64,000 nt of DNA from Roseobacter denitrificans OCh 114 (GCF_000014045.1 NC_008209.1:3991001-4055000); one strand, 5' to 3'. Positions 46,322 through 56,435 are shown, numbered from the stretch's first letter. The notes: generated by a model from the sequence alone, not told the origin. Made by a program: numbers and translations.

Positions 46322-48744
46322 TCTGCGGCCTCCAGAGACAAGTTCGCCAAAGGCTGATAGCGATCCGCTTTGGTCTGTGTATGTTCCGCCCAAGGGTCTT
46401 TGCGATAGATCGACTGGCTCAATTCAAACCGGTCAACCAACGCTGGACCTTCGGCCTCAACACGTTCCTTGATCCAAACAAGACCCACCTTGCCCATCCA
46501 TTTGTAGATACGATCAAGGTATTTGGCGTTCTCACGATAGAGCTGGGTCACAGCCTTGATCACCTCAATCGCTTCGTCTTCGGTGGCGACCTGCACCAAC
46601 AGCTCGGTCTCGCGCACATCCATCCCGGCCGCACCACCAATGCTAATCTGATACCCGCTGTCGACGCAGACAACGCCGATGTCCTTGCACGTTGCCTCGG
46701 CGCAATTTCGCGGGCAACCGGACACACCAAGCTTCAGTTTATGTGGTGTCCAAGACCCCCACAGCTCTTTCTCCAACTTGATCCCAAGACCCGTGGAATC
46801 CTGCGTGCCAAAACGGCAATGGTCCGTCCCGACACAGGTCTTGACCGTACGCAGACCCTTGGAATAGGCGTGGCCCGACACCATGCCAGCCGCGTTCAGA
46901 TCGGCCCAGATATCAGGCAAATCCTCGCCCTTGACACCCAACAGATCGATACGCTGCCCGCCGGTGACTTTTACCGTTGGCACCATGTACTTGTCGGCGG
47001 CATCGGCAATCGCGCGCAATTCGTTGGGTGTGGTGATCCCGCCCCACATGCGCGGCACGACACTGAACGTGCCGTCTTTCTGGATGTTGGCGTGTTTGCG
47101 TTCGTTGATGAAACGACTCTGAGGATCATCCTGATATTCCAACGGCCAATCAGCCAGCAGATAAAAGTTCAACGCCGGACGACACACATGGCACCCGCAC
47201 GAAGTCTTCCACCCGCATTCTTGCCAGACGGCGGGCATCGACATCAGGCGCTGTGATTTGATCATGCGGCGCACATCCTCATGGGTCATGTCGGTACAGC
47301 CGCACATGGCCGCGGCTGCGGGCACGACGAAATCATCGCCCAGCGTGACGGCCAGAACCTGTTCGACCAGCCCCGTGCAGGTCCCGCAGGACCCCGATGC
47401 CTTGGTGGTTGATCGCACGGCACCCAGATCAGAGGCCCCCGCTGCGATCGCATCTTCGATTTGTCCTTTACAGATTCCGTTGCAGCCGCAGATCTCCGCG
47501 TCACGCGGTAAGGCTGCAACAGCTGCTAAAGGGTCCAGGGGGGTCCCCCCTTGATAGGCGGGGCCAAAAATCAGCGTATCGCGCATATCGCTGATATCGA
47601 CCTTGTCACGGATCAGGCCGAAAAACCAATTGCTGTCAGCGGTATCGCCATACATCACCGCGCCTATGATCACGTTGTTTTCAATCACCAAACGGCGATA
47701 GACACCGCGCGCCGGGTCGCGAAACACAATGTCTTCGCGGCCTTCACCATCTGCGAAATCGCCCGCACTGAACAAATCACAACCGGTGACCTTCAGCTTG
47801 GTGGATAGCTCTTTTTGCACGAATTGCGCGGGTTCCCCCATTAACGTCCGCGCCGCCACCTTGGCCTGATCGTACAGCGGGGCCACAAGCCCAAAGATCG
47901 CCCCGTTATGTTCCACACATTCGCCCACGGCCAAGATATCCGCGTCAGATGTGATCATCTGATCATCCACATGGATGCCCTTGCCAACGGCCAATCCGCA
48001 GTCTTTGGCGAGCTTGACATTGGGTCGAATACCAACAGCCATAACCAGCAGGTCACACGGCAATTGCGTCCCATCCTCCAGCAACAGCGCCCTGACGCGG
48101 CCATTCTCGCCCAGAATTTCCTTTGAGTTGGCGCTGCACTTCACGGTGATCCCTTTGTCCACCAGTGCCTTGCGCAGCAGATAGCCCGCCGCCTCGTCCA
48201 ACTGGCGTTCCATAAGGTGCCCCATGATATGCACCACGGTCACATCTACCCCGCGCGCGGCCATACCTGCTGCCGCTTCAAGGCCCAACAACCCACCCCC
48301 AATAACGACGCACTTGTGATCGGGTCCAAGGTCCATCATCCGCTGCGTATCTTCCAGATCACGGTAGGCGATGACGCCCTCAAGATCATGTCCGGGCAAC
48401 GGGATCATGAACGGGTTCGACCCCGTCCCAAAGACCAGCTTGTCGTAGGCAAATACCTCTCCGGTATCGGTCGTGACCGTCCGGTTTTCGCGATCAATGT
48501 CCTGCACAAAACAACCAAATCGCGTTTTTATGCCGTTCAAATCGTACCATATATCGTCATGCGTGACGATTTCGTCGTATGTCTTTTCACCTGACAAGAC
48601 GGGCGACAACATGATGCGATTGTAATTGCCCCGTGGCTCGCCGTTGATCAACGTGATGTCGTAATCGGCCTCGGCCTCCACCAGCGTTTCAAGCATCCGC
48701 CCCGTGGCCATACCCGCGCCGATGACGATCAGTTTCTGTGTCAT
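46318..48744 (-). CDS. nirB: NAD(P)H-dependent nitrite reductase large subunit
   Basis: An 808-residue enzyme reducing nitrite to ammonium. An FAD/NAD domain (VIGAGMATGRMLETL, later VVIGGGLLGLEAA) leads, then two BFD-like 2Fe-2S regions (CGCNGICKGQIEDAI near 418, CGCTDMTHEDV near 482). The sulfite/nitrite reductase domain with siroheme-4Fe-4S cysteines in CVGTDHCRFG and GCPRNCAEA lies around 635-690. GGAG upstream of the start lies at the end of nrtCD, 5 bases away. Confidence 0.94.
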   Translation of the reverse strand: MTQKLIVIGAGMATGRMLETLVEAEADYDITLINGEPRGNYNRIMLSPVLSGEKTYDEIVTHDDIWYDLNGIKTRFGCFVQDIDRENRTVTTDTGEVFAYDKLVFGTGSNPFMIPLPGHDLEGVIAYRDLEDTQRMMDLGPDHKCVVIGGGLLGLEAAAGMAARGVDVTVVHIMGHLMERQLDEAAGYLLRKALVDKGITVKCSANSKEILGENGRVRALLLEDGTQLPCDLLVMAVGIRPNVKLAKDCGLAVGKGIHVDDQMITSDADILAVGECVEHNGAIFGLVAPLYDQAKVAARTLMGEPAQFVQKELSTKLKVTGCDLFSAGDFADGEGREDIVFRDPARGVYRRLVIENNVIIGAVMYGDTADSNWFFGLIRDKVDISDMRDTLIFGPAYQGGTPLDPLAAVAALPRDAEICGCNGICKGQIEDAIAAGASDLGAVRSTTKASGSCGTCTGLVEQVLAVTLGDDFVVPAAAAMCGCTDMTHEDVRRMIKSQRLMSMPAVWQECGWKTSCGCHVCRPALNFYLLADWPLEYQDDPQSRFINERKHANIQKDGTFSVVPRMWGGITTPNELRAIADAADKYMVPTVKVTGGQRIDLLGVKGEDLPDIWADLNAAGMVSGHAYSKGLRTVKTCVGTDHCRFGTQDSTGLGIKLEKELWGSWTPHKLKLGVSGCPRNCAEATCKDIGVVCVDSGYQISIGGAAGMDVRETELLVQVATEDEAIEVIKAVTQLYRENAKYLDRIYKWMGKVGLVWIKERVEAEGPALVDRFELSQSIYRKDPWAEHTQTKADRYQPLANLSLEAAE

Positions 48745-48749
48745 ACCGA

Positions 48750-50408
48750 TTACTCCGCTGCAATTGATTTGGGCTTGGGTTTCGCGCCGTGTTCGTATTC
48801 CTCAAGGAAATCAAGAACCTCTTGGCGGTAGGCGTAGTAATCTGGATGTTCCAACAGCGCCTTGCGGGTACGCGGACGGGGCAATTTGACGTCGGTGATT
48901 TTGCCGATTGTGGCCTGCGGCCCGTTGGTCATCATCACCACGCGATCCGCCAGCAAGATTGCTTCGTCGACGTCATGGGTGACGCAGATCGCGGTCACTT
49001 TGGTGCGCGACCAGACCTCCATCAGGACTTCTTGCAACTCCCAACGGGTCAGACTGTCGAGCATCCCGAAGGGTTCATCCAGCAGCAACAACTTTGGTGA
49101 CAATGCAAAAGCACGCGCGATTCCAACACGTTGCTTCATACCGTTTGACAGGGATGCGGCCCCTTTGTTCATGCTGTCGGCCAGACCCACCCGTTCGAGG
49201 TAATATTCAACAACATCCTGTCGTTCCGCTTGGGAGGCGCGCGGGTAAACCTTGTCCACACCGATTGCGACGTTTTCCCTTGCGGTTAACCATGGAAACA
49301 GATTGGGCGATTGAAAGACGACGGCACGTTCCGGGTCCGCGCCCTCGACATTCCAGCCATCGAGCCGGATCGCCCCTTTGGAAATCGGGTTGAGACCCGC
49401 AGCCATCGTCAGCACGGTGGATTTGCCGCAACCCGAATGCCCGATGAGCGAAATGAATTCTCCTTTGTTGATCTTGAGGTCGAAATTCTCAACCACCGTT
49501 AGCGGCCCCTTGGGCGTCGGATAGACTTTGTCCAATTGCGAGAAGTTCAGGAACCTCTCCTCTATTCCGCCGCTCTGCGCCTTGGCAACGGCGGCGGGCA
49601 AACCGTGGATGGGTGTCACATTGGGCAAGGCGCGCGTTTCTTCGACTTTGGACGCGATCCCGACATCCATCAGGTAGGTCGTCACCCGCGCGCGCAACGC
49701 CTTGAATAACGCATCGTTGTTCATCGCGATCCGATCACGCGGGCGGGGAATGTCGACTTTGAATTCATCGCCAAGCGTGCCGTCGGGGTTCAGCGCAATG
49801 ATCCGGTCGGCCAGAATGATGGCTTCATCCACGTCATTTGTGATCAAAACGCAGGTCTTTTTGTCCTTGTCCCAGATCGCTTCAATCTCATCCGCCAGAT
49901 TTGCGCGGGTCAGCGCATCAAGTGCAGACAGCGGCTCGTCCAGCAGCAACATCTCAGGATCCATCGCCAGCGCCCGCGCCACGTTGACCCGTTGGCGCAT
50001 GCCGCCCGACAATTCCGCAGGGCGGCGCGTGGCAGCGTGGCTCAAGCCCACCATGCCAACATAATGATCGACCTTGGCCGCGCGCTCGGTCTTGGGCAGT
50101 TCCGGAAACATCGTATCCACCGCCAGCGCCACGTTGCCGTTCACCGTCAGCCACGGCATCAATGAATAGCTTTGGAAGATCACACCCCGTTCGCGCCCCG
50201 GCTCCATGATCGGCGCGCCCTTGAATGTGACCGACCCGGTGGTGGGGTGTTCAAGCCCGGCCATCAGGTTGATCAACGTCGTTTTTCCGGTTCCCGAAAA
50301 CCCGAGGATGACAATGAATTCCCCCTCTGCCACATCAAGGTTGATGCCTTTGAGCACCGGTGTGTCGCCATAGTTCTTGGACACGTTTTTCAGTTGTAAA
50401 ATGCCCAT
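48750..50408 (-). CDS. Nitrate ABC transporter, fused double ATPase (NrtC/NrtD type)
   Basis: A 552-residue fusion of two ABC ATPase domains. In the first, Walker A GFSGTGKTT is near residue 33 and the signature LSGGMRQRV near 135. The second starts near 280, with GHSGCGKST near 322 and a weakened signature LSNGMKQRV. Both have DEP Walker B motifs. The start at 50408 is preferred because GGTGATC, complementary to the 16S tail, lies 8 bases upstream; GTG 50417 overlapping the nrtB stop is the alternative. The two domains probably form the ATPase pair for NrtB. Confidence 0.88.
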   Translation of the reverse strand: MGILQLKNVSKNYGDTPVLKGINLDVAEGEFIVILGFSGTGKTTLINLMAGLEHPTTGSVTFKGAPIMEPGRERGVIFQSYSLMPWLTVNGNVALAVDTMFPELPKTERAAKVDHYVGMVGLSHAATRRPAELSGGMRQRVNVARALAMDPEMLLLDEPLSALDALTRANLADEIEAIWDKDKKTCVLITNDVDEAIILADRIIALNPDGTLGDEFKVDIPRPRDRIAMNNDALFKALRARVTTYLMDVGIASKVEETRALPNVTPIHGLPAAVAKAQSGGIEERFLNFSQLDKVYPTPKGPLTVVENFDLKINKGEFISLIGHSGCGKSTVLTMAAGLNPISKGAIRLDGWNVEGADPERAVVFQSPNLFPWLTARENVAIGVDKVYPRASQAERQDVVEYYLERVGLADSMNKGAASLSNGMKQRVGIARAFALSPKLLLLDEPFGMLDSLTRWELQEVLMEVWSRTKVTAICVTHDVDEAILLADRVVMMTNGPQATIGKITDVKLPRPRTRKALLEHPDYYAYRQEVLDFLEEYEHGAKPKPKSIAAE

Positions 50409-50413
50409 GCCGA

Positions 50414-51487
50414 TCACCGATTGTTCGAGAATGTGAACATGGATTGAAGCGCATACATGACGCGGTCCAACAGGAACCCGATGATGCCGATGGTGAACAC
50501 TGCGACCATGATACGGGCAAGCGATTGGGACGATCCGTTCTGGAATTCATCCCAGACGAATTTGCCAAGGCCAGGGTTTTGCGCCAACATTTCAGCCGCG
50601 ATCAGAACCATCCAGCCCACACCCAGAGACAAACGCAGCCCCGTGAAGATCAGCGGCAGGGCCGACGGCAGCACCAGCTTGGTGATCTTGGTATATGTGT
50701 TCATTTTCAGCACGCGGGACACGCTGACGAGGTCTTTGTCGATGCTGCTGACACCGAGGGCTGTGTTGATCAGGGTGGGCCAGAGCGAGCACAGCGTAAC
50801 CGTAATGGCGGACACGAGGAACGATTTTTCGAACCACCCGTCGTTGGTGGTGTAGACGGCAGACACGATCATGGTGACAATCGGCAACCAGGCCAGCGGG
50901 GATACCGGTTTGAAGATCTGGATCAGCGGGTTCAGCGCTGCGTTTGCGGTGACAGACAGCCCCGCCGCGATGCCCAGTGGAATGGCCACGATCGACGCGA
51001 TCATGAAGCCGAAGAACACCGTTTTGATGGACGTCCAGATTTGATCGTAATAGGTCGGTTTACCGGTATAAATACGGTTGCGCACAGCGTCGGTATCCCC
51101 GTTTGCGATCGCTTCTGCATTGCGCGCATCCTGGCGTTCGTAAAACGCAGCTTCGCGCTCGGCTGCACGGATCGCGTCCTGGCGCAACTCACCCACCTGC
51201 TCCCAGACCTGCATGGGTCCCGGCACGGCACCAAGGGATGTCTGCACAGTTGGCGCAAGGGTGGCCCACATGGACACAAAGACCGCAATCGCAAGCAGGG
51301 GCACACCCAGCAGGCGCCAGATTTCGCGCACCTGCGCACGCGGATTATCCCCCGCCGCGGCTTTCAAGATGGGCGTTACCCAAGACAGGCCAAGCACGCC
51401 AAACCAAGTGTCGGCTTTGTTGATCAGGGCAAAGCGGTGTGCGCGGCGGGCTTCTGCGTCAAGGGTGGTGGGTTCAATGGCGGTCAT
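50414..51487 (-). CDS. nrtB: Nitrate ABC transporter permease
   Basis: A 357-residue inner-membrane permease with an N-terminal cytoplasmic stretch, a first span near 65-85 (LLAIAVFVSMWATLAP) and a long soluble insertion (120-175) before the remaining spans. The coupling loop reads ISSIDKDLVSVSRVLKMNTYTKITKLVLPSALP near 255-285. The family also covers cyanate, taurine and sulfonate permeases, but the nitrate neighbours fix the role. Confidence 0.91.
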   Translation of the reverse strand: MTAIEPTTLDAEARRAHRFALINKADTWFGVLGLSWVTPILKAAAGDNPRAQVREIWRLLGVPLLAIAVFVSMWATLAPTVQTSLGAVPGPMQVWEQVGELRQDAIRAAEREAAFYERQDARNAEAIANGDTDAVRNRIYTGKPTYYDQIWTSIKTVFFGFMIASIVAIPLGIAAGLSVTANAALNPLIQIFKPVSPLAWLPIVTMIVSAVYTTNDGWFEKSFLVSAITVTLCSLWPTLINTALGVSSIDKDLVSVSRVLKMNTYTKITKLVLPSALPLIFTGLRLSLGVGWMVLIAAEMLAQNPGLGKFVWDEFQNGSSQSLARIMVAVFTIGIIGFLLDRVMYALQSMFTFSNNR

Positions 51488-51563
51488 ATCGGGTGTCCAA
51501 CTGCTGCTTTTGAAAAAGGGGGCGGTGCCCGCCGCGCGGCGACGCTGGGCGGGCTGCTTTGAC

Positions 51564-52934
51564 TTAGCCTTGGATTTCGCCGTCCAGAACGGTCTGGCCG
51601 GACTTCAGTCCAATCGGCAGGCTGTCGATGTAGGCGTTTGGTGCGCGACCATCATAGGGAATGCCGTCGATGATATCGCTGGCAGGCGTCGGGTCATTGA
51701 AACCGTCGGTGTCCCATGGGAAATCGGCCTCATTCGCCATGCCCTCATCAACCAGCAGACGCGCGGCCTCAAGGTAGATGTCAGGGCGGTAGACGTTGGC
51801 GGCGGTTTCAAAATACCACGTGTCCGACATGGTGTCCGGGATTTGGCCCCAGCGGCGCATCTGTGTCAGATACCAGATCGCATCCGAATAGTACGGATAG
51901 GTCGCGTTATAGCGAAAGAAGACGTTGAAGTCTGGTGCGGGGCGCACGTCGCCTTTTTCGAATTCGAAAAAGCCCGTCATGGAATTGGCGATGACTTCGG
52001 CATCCGCCCCGACGTATTCAGGTCGCGACAGCATCTCGACCGCTTCTTCGCGGTTGGCGTTGTCGTTTTCATCCAGCCAGATCGCCGCGCGGATCAAAGC
52101 CTTGGTCAGAGCGATTGTGGTGTTGGGGTAGTCGGCGGCAAATTCAGCGGTGATGCCGAAAACCTTTTCGGGGTTGTTCTTCCACATGTCGTAATCGGTG
52201 ATCACTGGAACGCCAATGCCCTTGAACACAGCCTGCTGGTTCCATGGTTCACCGACCGCGTAGCCAAAGATCGTGCCCGCTTCCATCGTGGATGGCATTT
52301 GTGGCGGCGGTGTTACGGACAACAGAACATCCGCGCCGATCTGACCTGAAATGTCCTGCGCGCTGTAAAACCCGGGCTCAAGCCCGCCCGCAGCCAACCA
52401 GTAGCGGATTTCATAGTTGTGCGTGGACACAGGGAACACCATGCCCATGTTGAAGGGCTCACCACGGTCGAGGTATTCCTCGACCACGGGCGCCAATGCG
52501 CTCGCACTGATGGGATGTTGCGGACGCCCATCGTCCATCAAAGGCACGTTCGGGCGCATTTGCTCCCAAATCTCGTTGGAAACCGTGATCGCGTTACCAT
52601 TCAAGTCCATTGAAAACGGCGTGATGATATGGGCTTCGGTGCCGTAGCCGATTGTTGCCGCCAAGGGCTGACCGGCCAGCATATGCGCGCCGTCCAACTC
52701 TCCGCTGATCACGCCATCGAGCAGAACTTTCCAGTTTGCTTGCGCCTCAAGGGTTACGAACAGACCCTCATCCTCAAAATACCCGAGCTCATATGCCACC
52801 GCGAGCGGGGCCATATCCGTCAGTTTGATAAATCCGAGTGTCAGATCTTCTATTTCAAGATCCAGGGATTGGGCCGACGCGGTGGAGGCCAGAATACTGG
52901 ACGTTGCCAGCAAGATCGCAGATGTCTTTTTCAT
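51564..52934 (-). CDS. nrtA: Nitrate/nitrite ABC transporter substrate-binding protein
   Basis: A 456-residue periplasmic nitrate receptor of the NrtA/NasF class with a signal peptide at residues 1-22. [26 protein letters not shown] and the GEPWNQQAV motif are shared with NrtA and with the sensor NasS downstream of nasT. ATG 52934 is chosen because AAGGAAC lies 6 bases upstream and the signal peptide begins there. It is the first structural gene after the regulated leader. Confidence 0.92.
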   Translation of the reverse strand: MKKTSAILLATSSILASTASAQSLDLEIEDLTLGFIKLTDMAPLAVAYELGYFEDEGLFVTLEAQANWKVLLDGVISGELDGAHMLAGQPLAATIGYGTEAHIITPFSMDLNGNAITVSNEIWEQMRPNVPLMDDGRPQHPISASALAPVVEEYLDRGEPFNMGMVFPVSTHNYEIRYWLAAGGLEPGFYSAQDISGQIGADVLLSVTPPPQMPSTMEAGTIFGYAVGEPWNQQAVFKGIGVPVITDYDMWKNNPEKVFGITAEFAADYPNTTIALTKALIRAAIWLDENDNANREEAVEMLSRPEYVGADAEVIANSMTGFFEFEKGDVRPAPDFNVFFRYNATYPYYSDAIWYLTQMRRWGQIPDTMSDTWYFETAANVYRPDIYLEAARLLVDEGMANEADFPWDTDGFNDPTPASDIIDGIPYDGRAPNAYIDSLPIGLKSGQTVLDGEIQG

Positions 52935-52963
52935 TGAGTGTTCCTTTTCAAAACCCGGAAGGG

Positions 52964-53025
52964 AAAACAAAAAAGCCGCACGTAGAGATCACGGGGGGAG
53001 GACCGTGGTCTATACGAGCGGCTTT
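52964..53025 (-). terminator. Leader terminator upstream of nrtA
   Basis: Read leftward, arms 53025-53003 and 52994-52972 pair at about 20 of 23 positions (ends AAAGCCGC and GCGGCTTT) around an 8-base loop and are followed directly by TTTTTTGTTTT. This is a textbook intrinsic terminator placed about 40 bases before nrtA, so expression requires antitermination. Confidence 0.88.
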
Positions 53026-53069
53026 GCTCTTGGGAGGTGCGCGACCGGCATCGGTCAGCGCCTGTTCGT

Positions 53070-53102
53070 GGGCATCGTTGCCCCTTGTGGTTACGATGAA
53101 CC
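53070..53102 (-). promoter_or_regulatory. Candidate ANTAR antitermination element (tandem hexaloop hairpins)
   Basis: Two adjacent small hairpins, each with a 4-bp stem and a 6-base loop, lie in the nasS-nrtA leader: GGTT-CATCGT-AACC (53102-53089 read leftward) and GGGC-AACGAT-GCCC (53083-53070), 5 bases apart. The second loop has A at position 1 and G at position 4, as known for ANTAR targets; the first does not. With the terminator downstream and nasT next door, this is the likely NasT binding site. Confidence 0.6.
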
Positions 53103-53191
53103 AGCGCATGCGACGCGCGCAATCTTTTTGCTGCGCCGCCGCATGAATTTTTACTGCAATGCAAAGTTCGCTCAGTATTTAGGCGTTTCGT

Positions 53192-54325
53192 CTAGGAGAA
53201 ATCGTAGGTTCTGCCGTCAAAAAAGGCATCAGGAGAAAGAATCATATGGCCACGGCTGGATGCGACTGCCGTTTCAAAGTGCAGTGCGCCCTCTTCTTTT
53301 TCCGATGCACCGGGCATGTCGGCACCGATGCTCGCAAGGTTCTGACGATAAAGGTCTGCGCGAAAACATGCCTTGGCTTTTTCTATCCCCACCGCATCCG
53401 CCCCAAGCTGAGATGCGATCCATGCGGCCTGGCTGCGCCAGGGAAACGTCGCCGCATGTTTATGAAACTGCAAAAAACGGCCCACGGGTGTGGGAGCGGT
53501 ATTTCGTTTGGTGACGATGTCACCGGAAAGCGCGGGATCAATTAAATCCGGCGACATGCTCAGATGTTCGCTGCGGGCTAGTATTTCGACTGCCAAGGGT
53601 GTGTTCTTTTTCGCATCAAGCCAGGCAGATGCCTTATAGACAGCGCGCATCAGTTGCGCGGCGGCATCGCGATGTGCCTCGACCCAATCGTGACGCGCGG
53701 CGAGAACCTTTTCAGGGGCGAACTGCCAGACATCCTTGCCCGTCATCATCAGCTGAGCCACGTCTTGCCCGACCGCGACGCTCCCCCAGGGTTCACCCAC
53801 CCAGAAGGCATCAACGAACCCGTCAGCAACGGCATCGGCCATTCGTGGCGGCGGCACCGTGATTTCTTCGATCTGCAAGTCAGGTGCGCTGGATGTCCAA
53901 AGCGACAACAACAAGCGATGCATGGAATAGTGAAAGGGTACGCCGACACGCAGAGCGGTGCCCTTTCGAAAACTTAACGCTGACAAAAGCGCCTTGGCAT
54001 CGCCAAACTGCACAGCGCCGATGTCTAAAGCGACATCGTTTGAAACGCCAAACACGGTGCCGTTCACGGACAAGACCATCAGGGTATCGACCCGCGCCGG
54101 CAATCCCCCAAGCCCGATGGACATCGCCACGGGCATCGGCGACAGCATTTGCGCGGCGTCCAGATGCCCAAGGGCCAACATATCACGCAGCGCAGACCAC
54201 GACGGCTGGCGCACGAGGTTCAGCGCCAACCCTTCCTCGCCCGCAAAGCCAAGCTCTTTCGCAATGACCAGCGGGGCGCAGTCCACCAAGGGTACGTAGC
54301 CGCAATTCAAAACGGTGTGGCTCAC
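53192..54325 (-). CDS. nasS: Nitrate sensor NasS (NrtA-like, cytoplasmic)
   Basis: A 377-residue relative of NrtA without a signal peptide (LNCGYVPLVDCAPLVIAKELGF at the N-terminus, FWVGEPWGSVAV near 170). In characterised systems NasS binds NasT and releases it when nitrate or nitrite is present. GTG start overlaps the nasT stop (GTGA), giving tight co-expression. Together with NasT it should control the leader upstream of nrtA. Confidence 0.92.
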   Translation of the reverse strand: MSHTVLNCGYVPLVDCAPLVIAKELGFAGEEGLALNLVRQPSWSALRDMLALGHLDAAQMLSPMPVAMSIGLGGLPARVDTLMVLSVNGTVFGVSNDVALDIGAVQFGDAKALLSALSFRKGTALRVGVPFHYSMHRLLLSLWTSSAPDLQIEEITVPPPRMADAVADGFVDAFWVGEPWGSVAVGQDVAQLMMTGKDVWQFAPEKVLAARHDWVEAHRDAAAQLMRAVYKASAWLDAKKNTPLAVEILARSEHLSMSPDLIDPALSGDIVTKRNTAPTPVGRFLQFHKHAATFPWRSQAAWIASQLGADAVGIEKAKACFRADLYRQNLASIGADMPGASEKEEGALHFETAVASSRGHMILSPDAFFDGRTYDFS

Positions 54326-54906
54326 GACAACAGCTCCGCCGCGGTGACAAGCGCATGGGCGACATCAATGACTTTGCGGTTCTGGCTCATCGCGGTTTTG
54401 CGCAGCAAGTTGTATGCGTCGTCTTCCGAAAAACCGCGCTGGCGCATCAAAATCCCTTTGGCGCGGTCAATTGTTTTGCGGTCCTCCAGTGCCTGTTTGG
54501 CGGCGTCCAGTTCGGACTGCATCTGGCGCATGATCTTGAACCGGGCAATTGCCGTTTCCAGAACCGACTTGATCCTCTCCATCTTGAGACCATCGACCAC
54601 ATAGGCGCTTACCCCCGCGCTCAGCGCCGCTTGCGTCAGGATGTCATCCGTTTCGTCGACGAACAACGCAACGGCGCGTTTGGATGTCTCCGTCGCATGG
54701 GAGATATGTTCAAGCGTGTCACGATCCGGGTTAGCGAGGTCGATGAGCACGATATCGGGTGCAAATTCCCTGACTGTCCGGTCGAGCGCCGACATATGCC
54801 CCAGCGCCTTGACGTCCGACCAGCCTGCATCCTTCAAGGCGTCAAAAATCGCCCGCACTCTTTCGGGGTCAGGCTCAACGACAAGAATGCGCAGATCTTG
54901 GTTCAT
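54322..54906 (-). CDS. nasT: ANTAR-domain antiterminator NasT
   Basis: A 194-residue response-regulator-like RNA-binding protein. Residues about 5-115 form a receiver-type domain (LRILVVEPDPERVRAIFDAL, with a D in DIVLIDLA). Residues about 125-190 form the ANTAR domain, including DRKTIDRAKGILMRQRGFSEDDAYNLLR. It binds leader RNA and prevents termination. ATG 54906 is chosen because it begins the receiver domain; the longer open frame upstream is not sensible. Confidence 0.92.
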   Translation of the reverse strand: MNQDLRILVVEPDPERVRAIFDALKDAGWSDVKALGHMSALDRTVREFAPDIVLIDLANPDRDTLEHISHATETSKRAVALFVDETDDILTQAALSAGVSAYVVDGLKMERIKSVLETAIARFKIMRQMQSELDAAKQALEDRKTIDRAKGILMRQRGFSEDDAYNLLRKTAMSQNRKVIDVAHALVTAAELLS

Positions 54907-55302
54907 GCCACCGTAAGATGTCCCTGCATGTCCGGGGTCAACGCCAATCTCGAAGAACGCCGCCGTCGCAAGGGTCTGCCAGCACGTAAAAGAAGCATGC
55001 AGGCAAGGATGCTCATTTTTTTCGCAGTCTGAAACTTCTGGCCCCAATGTGTTTGGGACACGCAGTGGATCATCTCAACCGAAAGCCCGAAACGCCACCG
55101 CGAATGCGTTTCAGAAGTGCAAAGCGCATGTCCACCTTGGTTCGGAGCGTCGTCGAGACTTTGCAATGTTTGGTTTTGGGAGTGTCGCGGGCGGGTTGAG
55201 CGGGCGTCTTCGTGGCGGATCTTGTGCGCGCGGCACGGCGCCTTTGGAATCGCCATCACAAGCTCACGGCACGATCGTGCGGGAATAAGCGGTTATTCTG
55301 TC
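54907..55302. other. Intergenic region upstream of nasT
   Basis: No gene recognised in about 396 bases. It must hold the nasT promoter; no clear NtrC-type site or sigma-54 core was identified by eye. Confidence 0.35.
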
Positions 55303-55794
55303 TCAAGCCGAAAAAGTGGCCCCGTCGTATTCAATCTGTCCGATTTCGCGCGCACCAAGCTTTTTGAGCGCACCAAGGTTCTTTCGCGAAGGTGGCAAAA
55401 GGAACGTCACGAAGGGGATGCGCGTGTCTGCAATGGCGTAATCGATGGCTCTTTTCAAAATCCGCCTCCCAAGGCCGAACGCATCCGGGCGCAAGACCAG
55501 CCCGAAATCCCACTCCGGTCCTTCCTTCTGGAATCCGCCCCAGCCGACATATCGCCCATTGGCCAGAAACGCCCAGTGCCCCAGCCCGTCGCGCGCCCAG
55601 CAGGCTTCCTTCATGGCAACGAACTTGGTTGCCATTGCAGCGTCCCAGCCCGAGGTCAGCAGCGGCATGTGTTCCCCCACCCGTGGGTCGGACATGTGCT
55701 CTGCGATTTCGGCTGGTGCGATCTGCGACAACCGAACAAAGGCGATTTCAGTTCTCAAGACGGTGTCCCCCGCTGTCGATGCGTGGATTCGCAT
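55303..55794 (-). CDS. GNAT-family acetyltransferase
   Basis: A 163-residue acetyltransferase of the RimJ/RimL-like GNAT type: WAFLANGRYVGWGGFQ in the middle, then GLGRRILKRAIDYA as the CoA-binding loop near residues 107-120, and SRKNLGALKKLGARE as the final motif. No clear ribosome binding site marks the start. It ends the leftward gene row running from 58903. Confidence 0.78.
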   Translation of the reverse strand: MRIHASTAGDTVLRTEIAFVRLSQIAPAEIAEHMSDPRVGEHMPLLTSGWDAAMATKFVAMKEACWARDGLGHWAFLANGRYVGWGGFQKEGPEWDFGLVLRPDAFGLGRRILKRAIDYAIADTRIPFVTFLLPPSRKNLGALKKLGAREIGQIEYDGATFSA

Positions 55795-55851
55795 ACCCCG
55801 TAATGCAGGTATTCGCGCCCGTACAGCGCAACGGTTCCAGCGTTGGGTCGG

Positions 55852-56367
55852 TCATGGTGTCGGCGCATCGCGCATGCCTGCGCCGTGGCGAATGATCGTG
55901 AACCCTTCATCCGCCGCGGGTTCCGAGAAGTAGCTCGTGACGTCATGGAACAACGCGTCGCTCACCACGAAGGGATGGCTTCCATCGATGTTGCGCGCGC
56001 GCAGCCTCGCGAGGCACACCTCGTCGGAGATATCGAGAATGTGCAGCCTGTGCGTGACACCCGTGGCCTCGATGATCTCTTTGAACCAGCGACGCTGGCC
56101 GGGCGTATTTGCCGGGAAATCGAGCACGACCGACACGCCCGCCCGAAGGAGTGCCGCGACGTGCGGTTTCATGGCGGCCCTGATCCTGCGTGCGCATCGG
56201 ACGTAGTCCTCACGGGTCTGCAGTTCGTCACTGAACAGGGCGTCAAGCCACGCGTCCTCGGTGATGAGAACCGTGTCAGGCTCTGCGCTCAGCCGGGTTG
56301 CCAGCGTCGACTTTCCCGAGGCGATCTTGCCGCAAAGAATATGCAATGTGGGACGCGCGTTGTGCAT
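55852..56367 (-). CDS. P-loop kinase-like ATPase (AAA_33/Zeta-type)
   Basis: A 171-residue nucleotide-binding protein. Walker A GKIASGKST is at residues 13-21; VVLDFPANTPGQRRWF near 82-97 and a lid-like CLARLRARN near 123-131 resemble small-molecule or polynucleotide kinases. ATG 56367 has GGAGGAG 9 bases upstream. The substrate is unknown. Confidence 0.78.
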   Translation of the reverse strand: MHNARPTLHILCGKIASGKSTLATRLSAEPDTVLITEDAWLDALFSDELQTREDYVRCARRIRAAMKPHVAALLRAGVSVVLDFPANTPGQRRWFKEIIEATGVTHRLHILDISDEVCLARLRARNIDGSHPFVVSDALFHDVTSYFSEPAADEGFTIIRHGAGMRDAPTP

Positions 56368-56435
56368 CAATCTCGTCTCCTCCAACCCATACCTTCAGCA
56401 CCATGACCCCTCGGTGTCCCGGACCGCGACAACGC

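Noticed and set aside
46294..47256. Rightward 320-codon frame opposite nirB
   Set aside because: Antisense of the siroheme-binding domain of NirB; no start signal or family resemblance.
50360..51562. Rightward 400-codon frame opposite nrtB
   Set aside because: No recognisable domain and biased antisense composition; nrtB on the other strand is clear.
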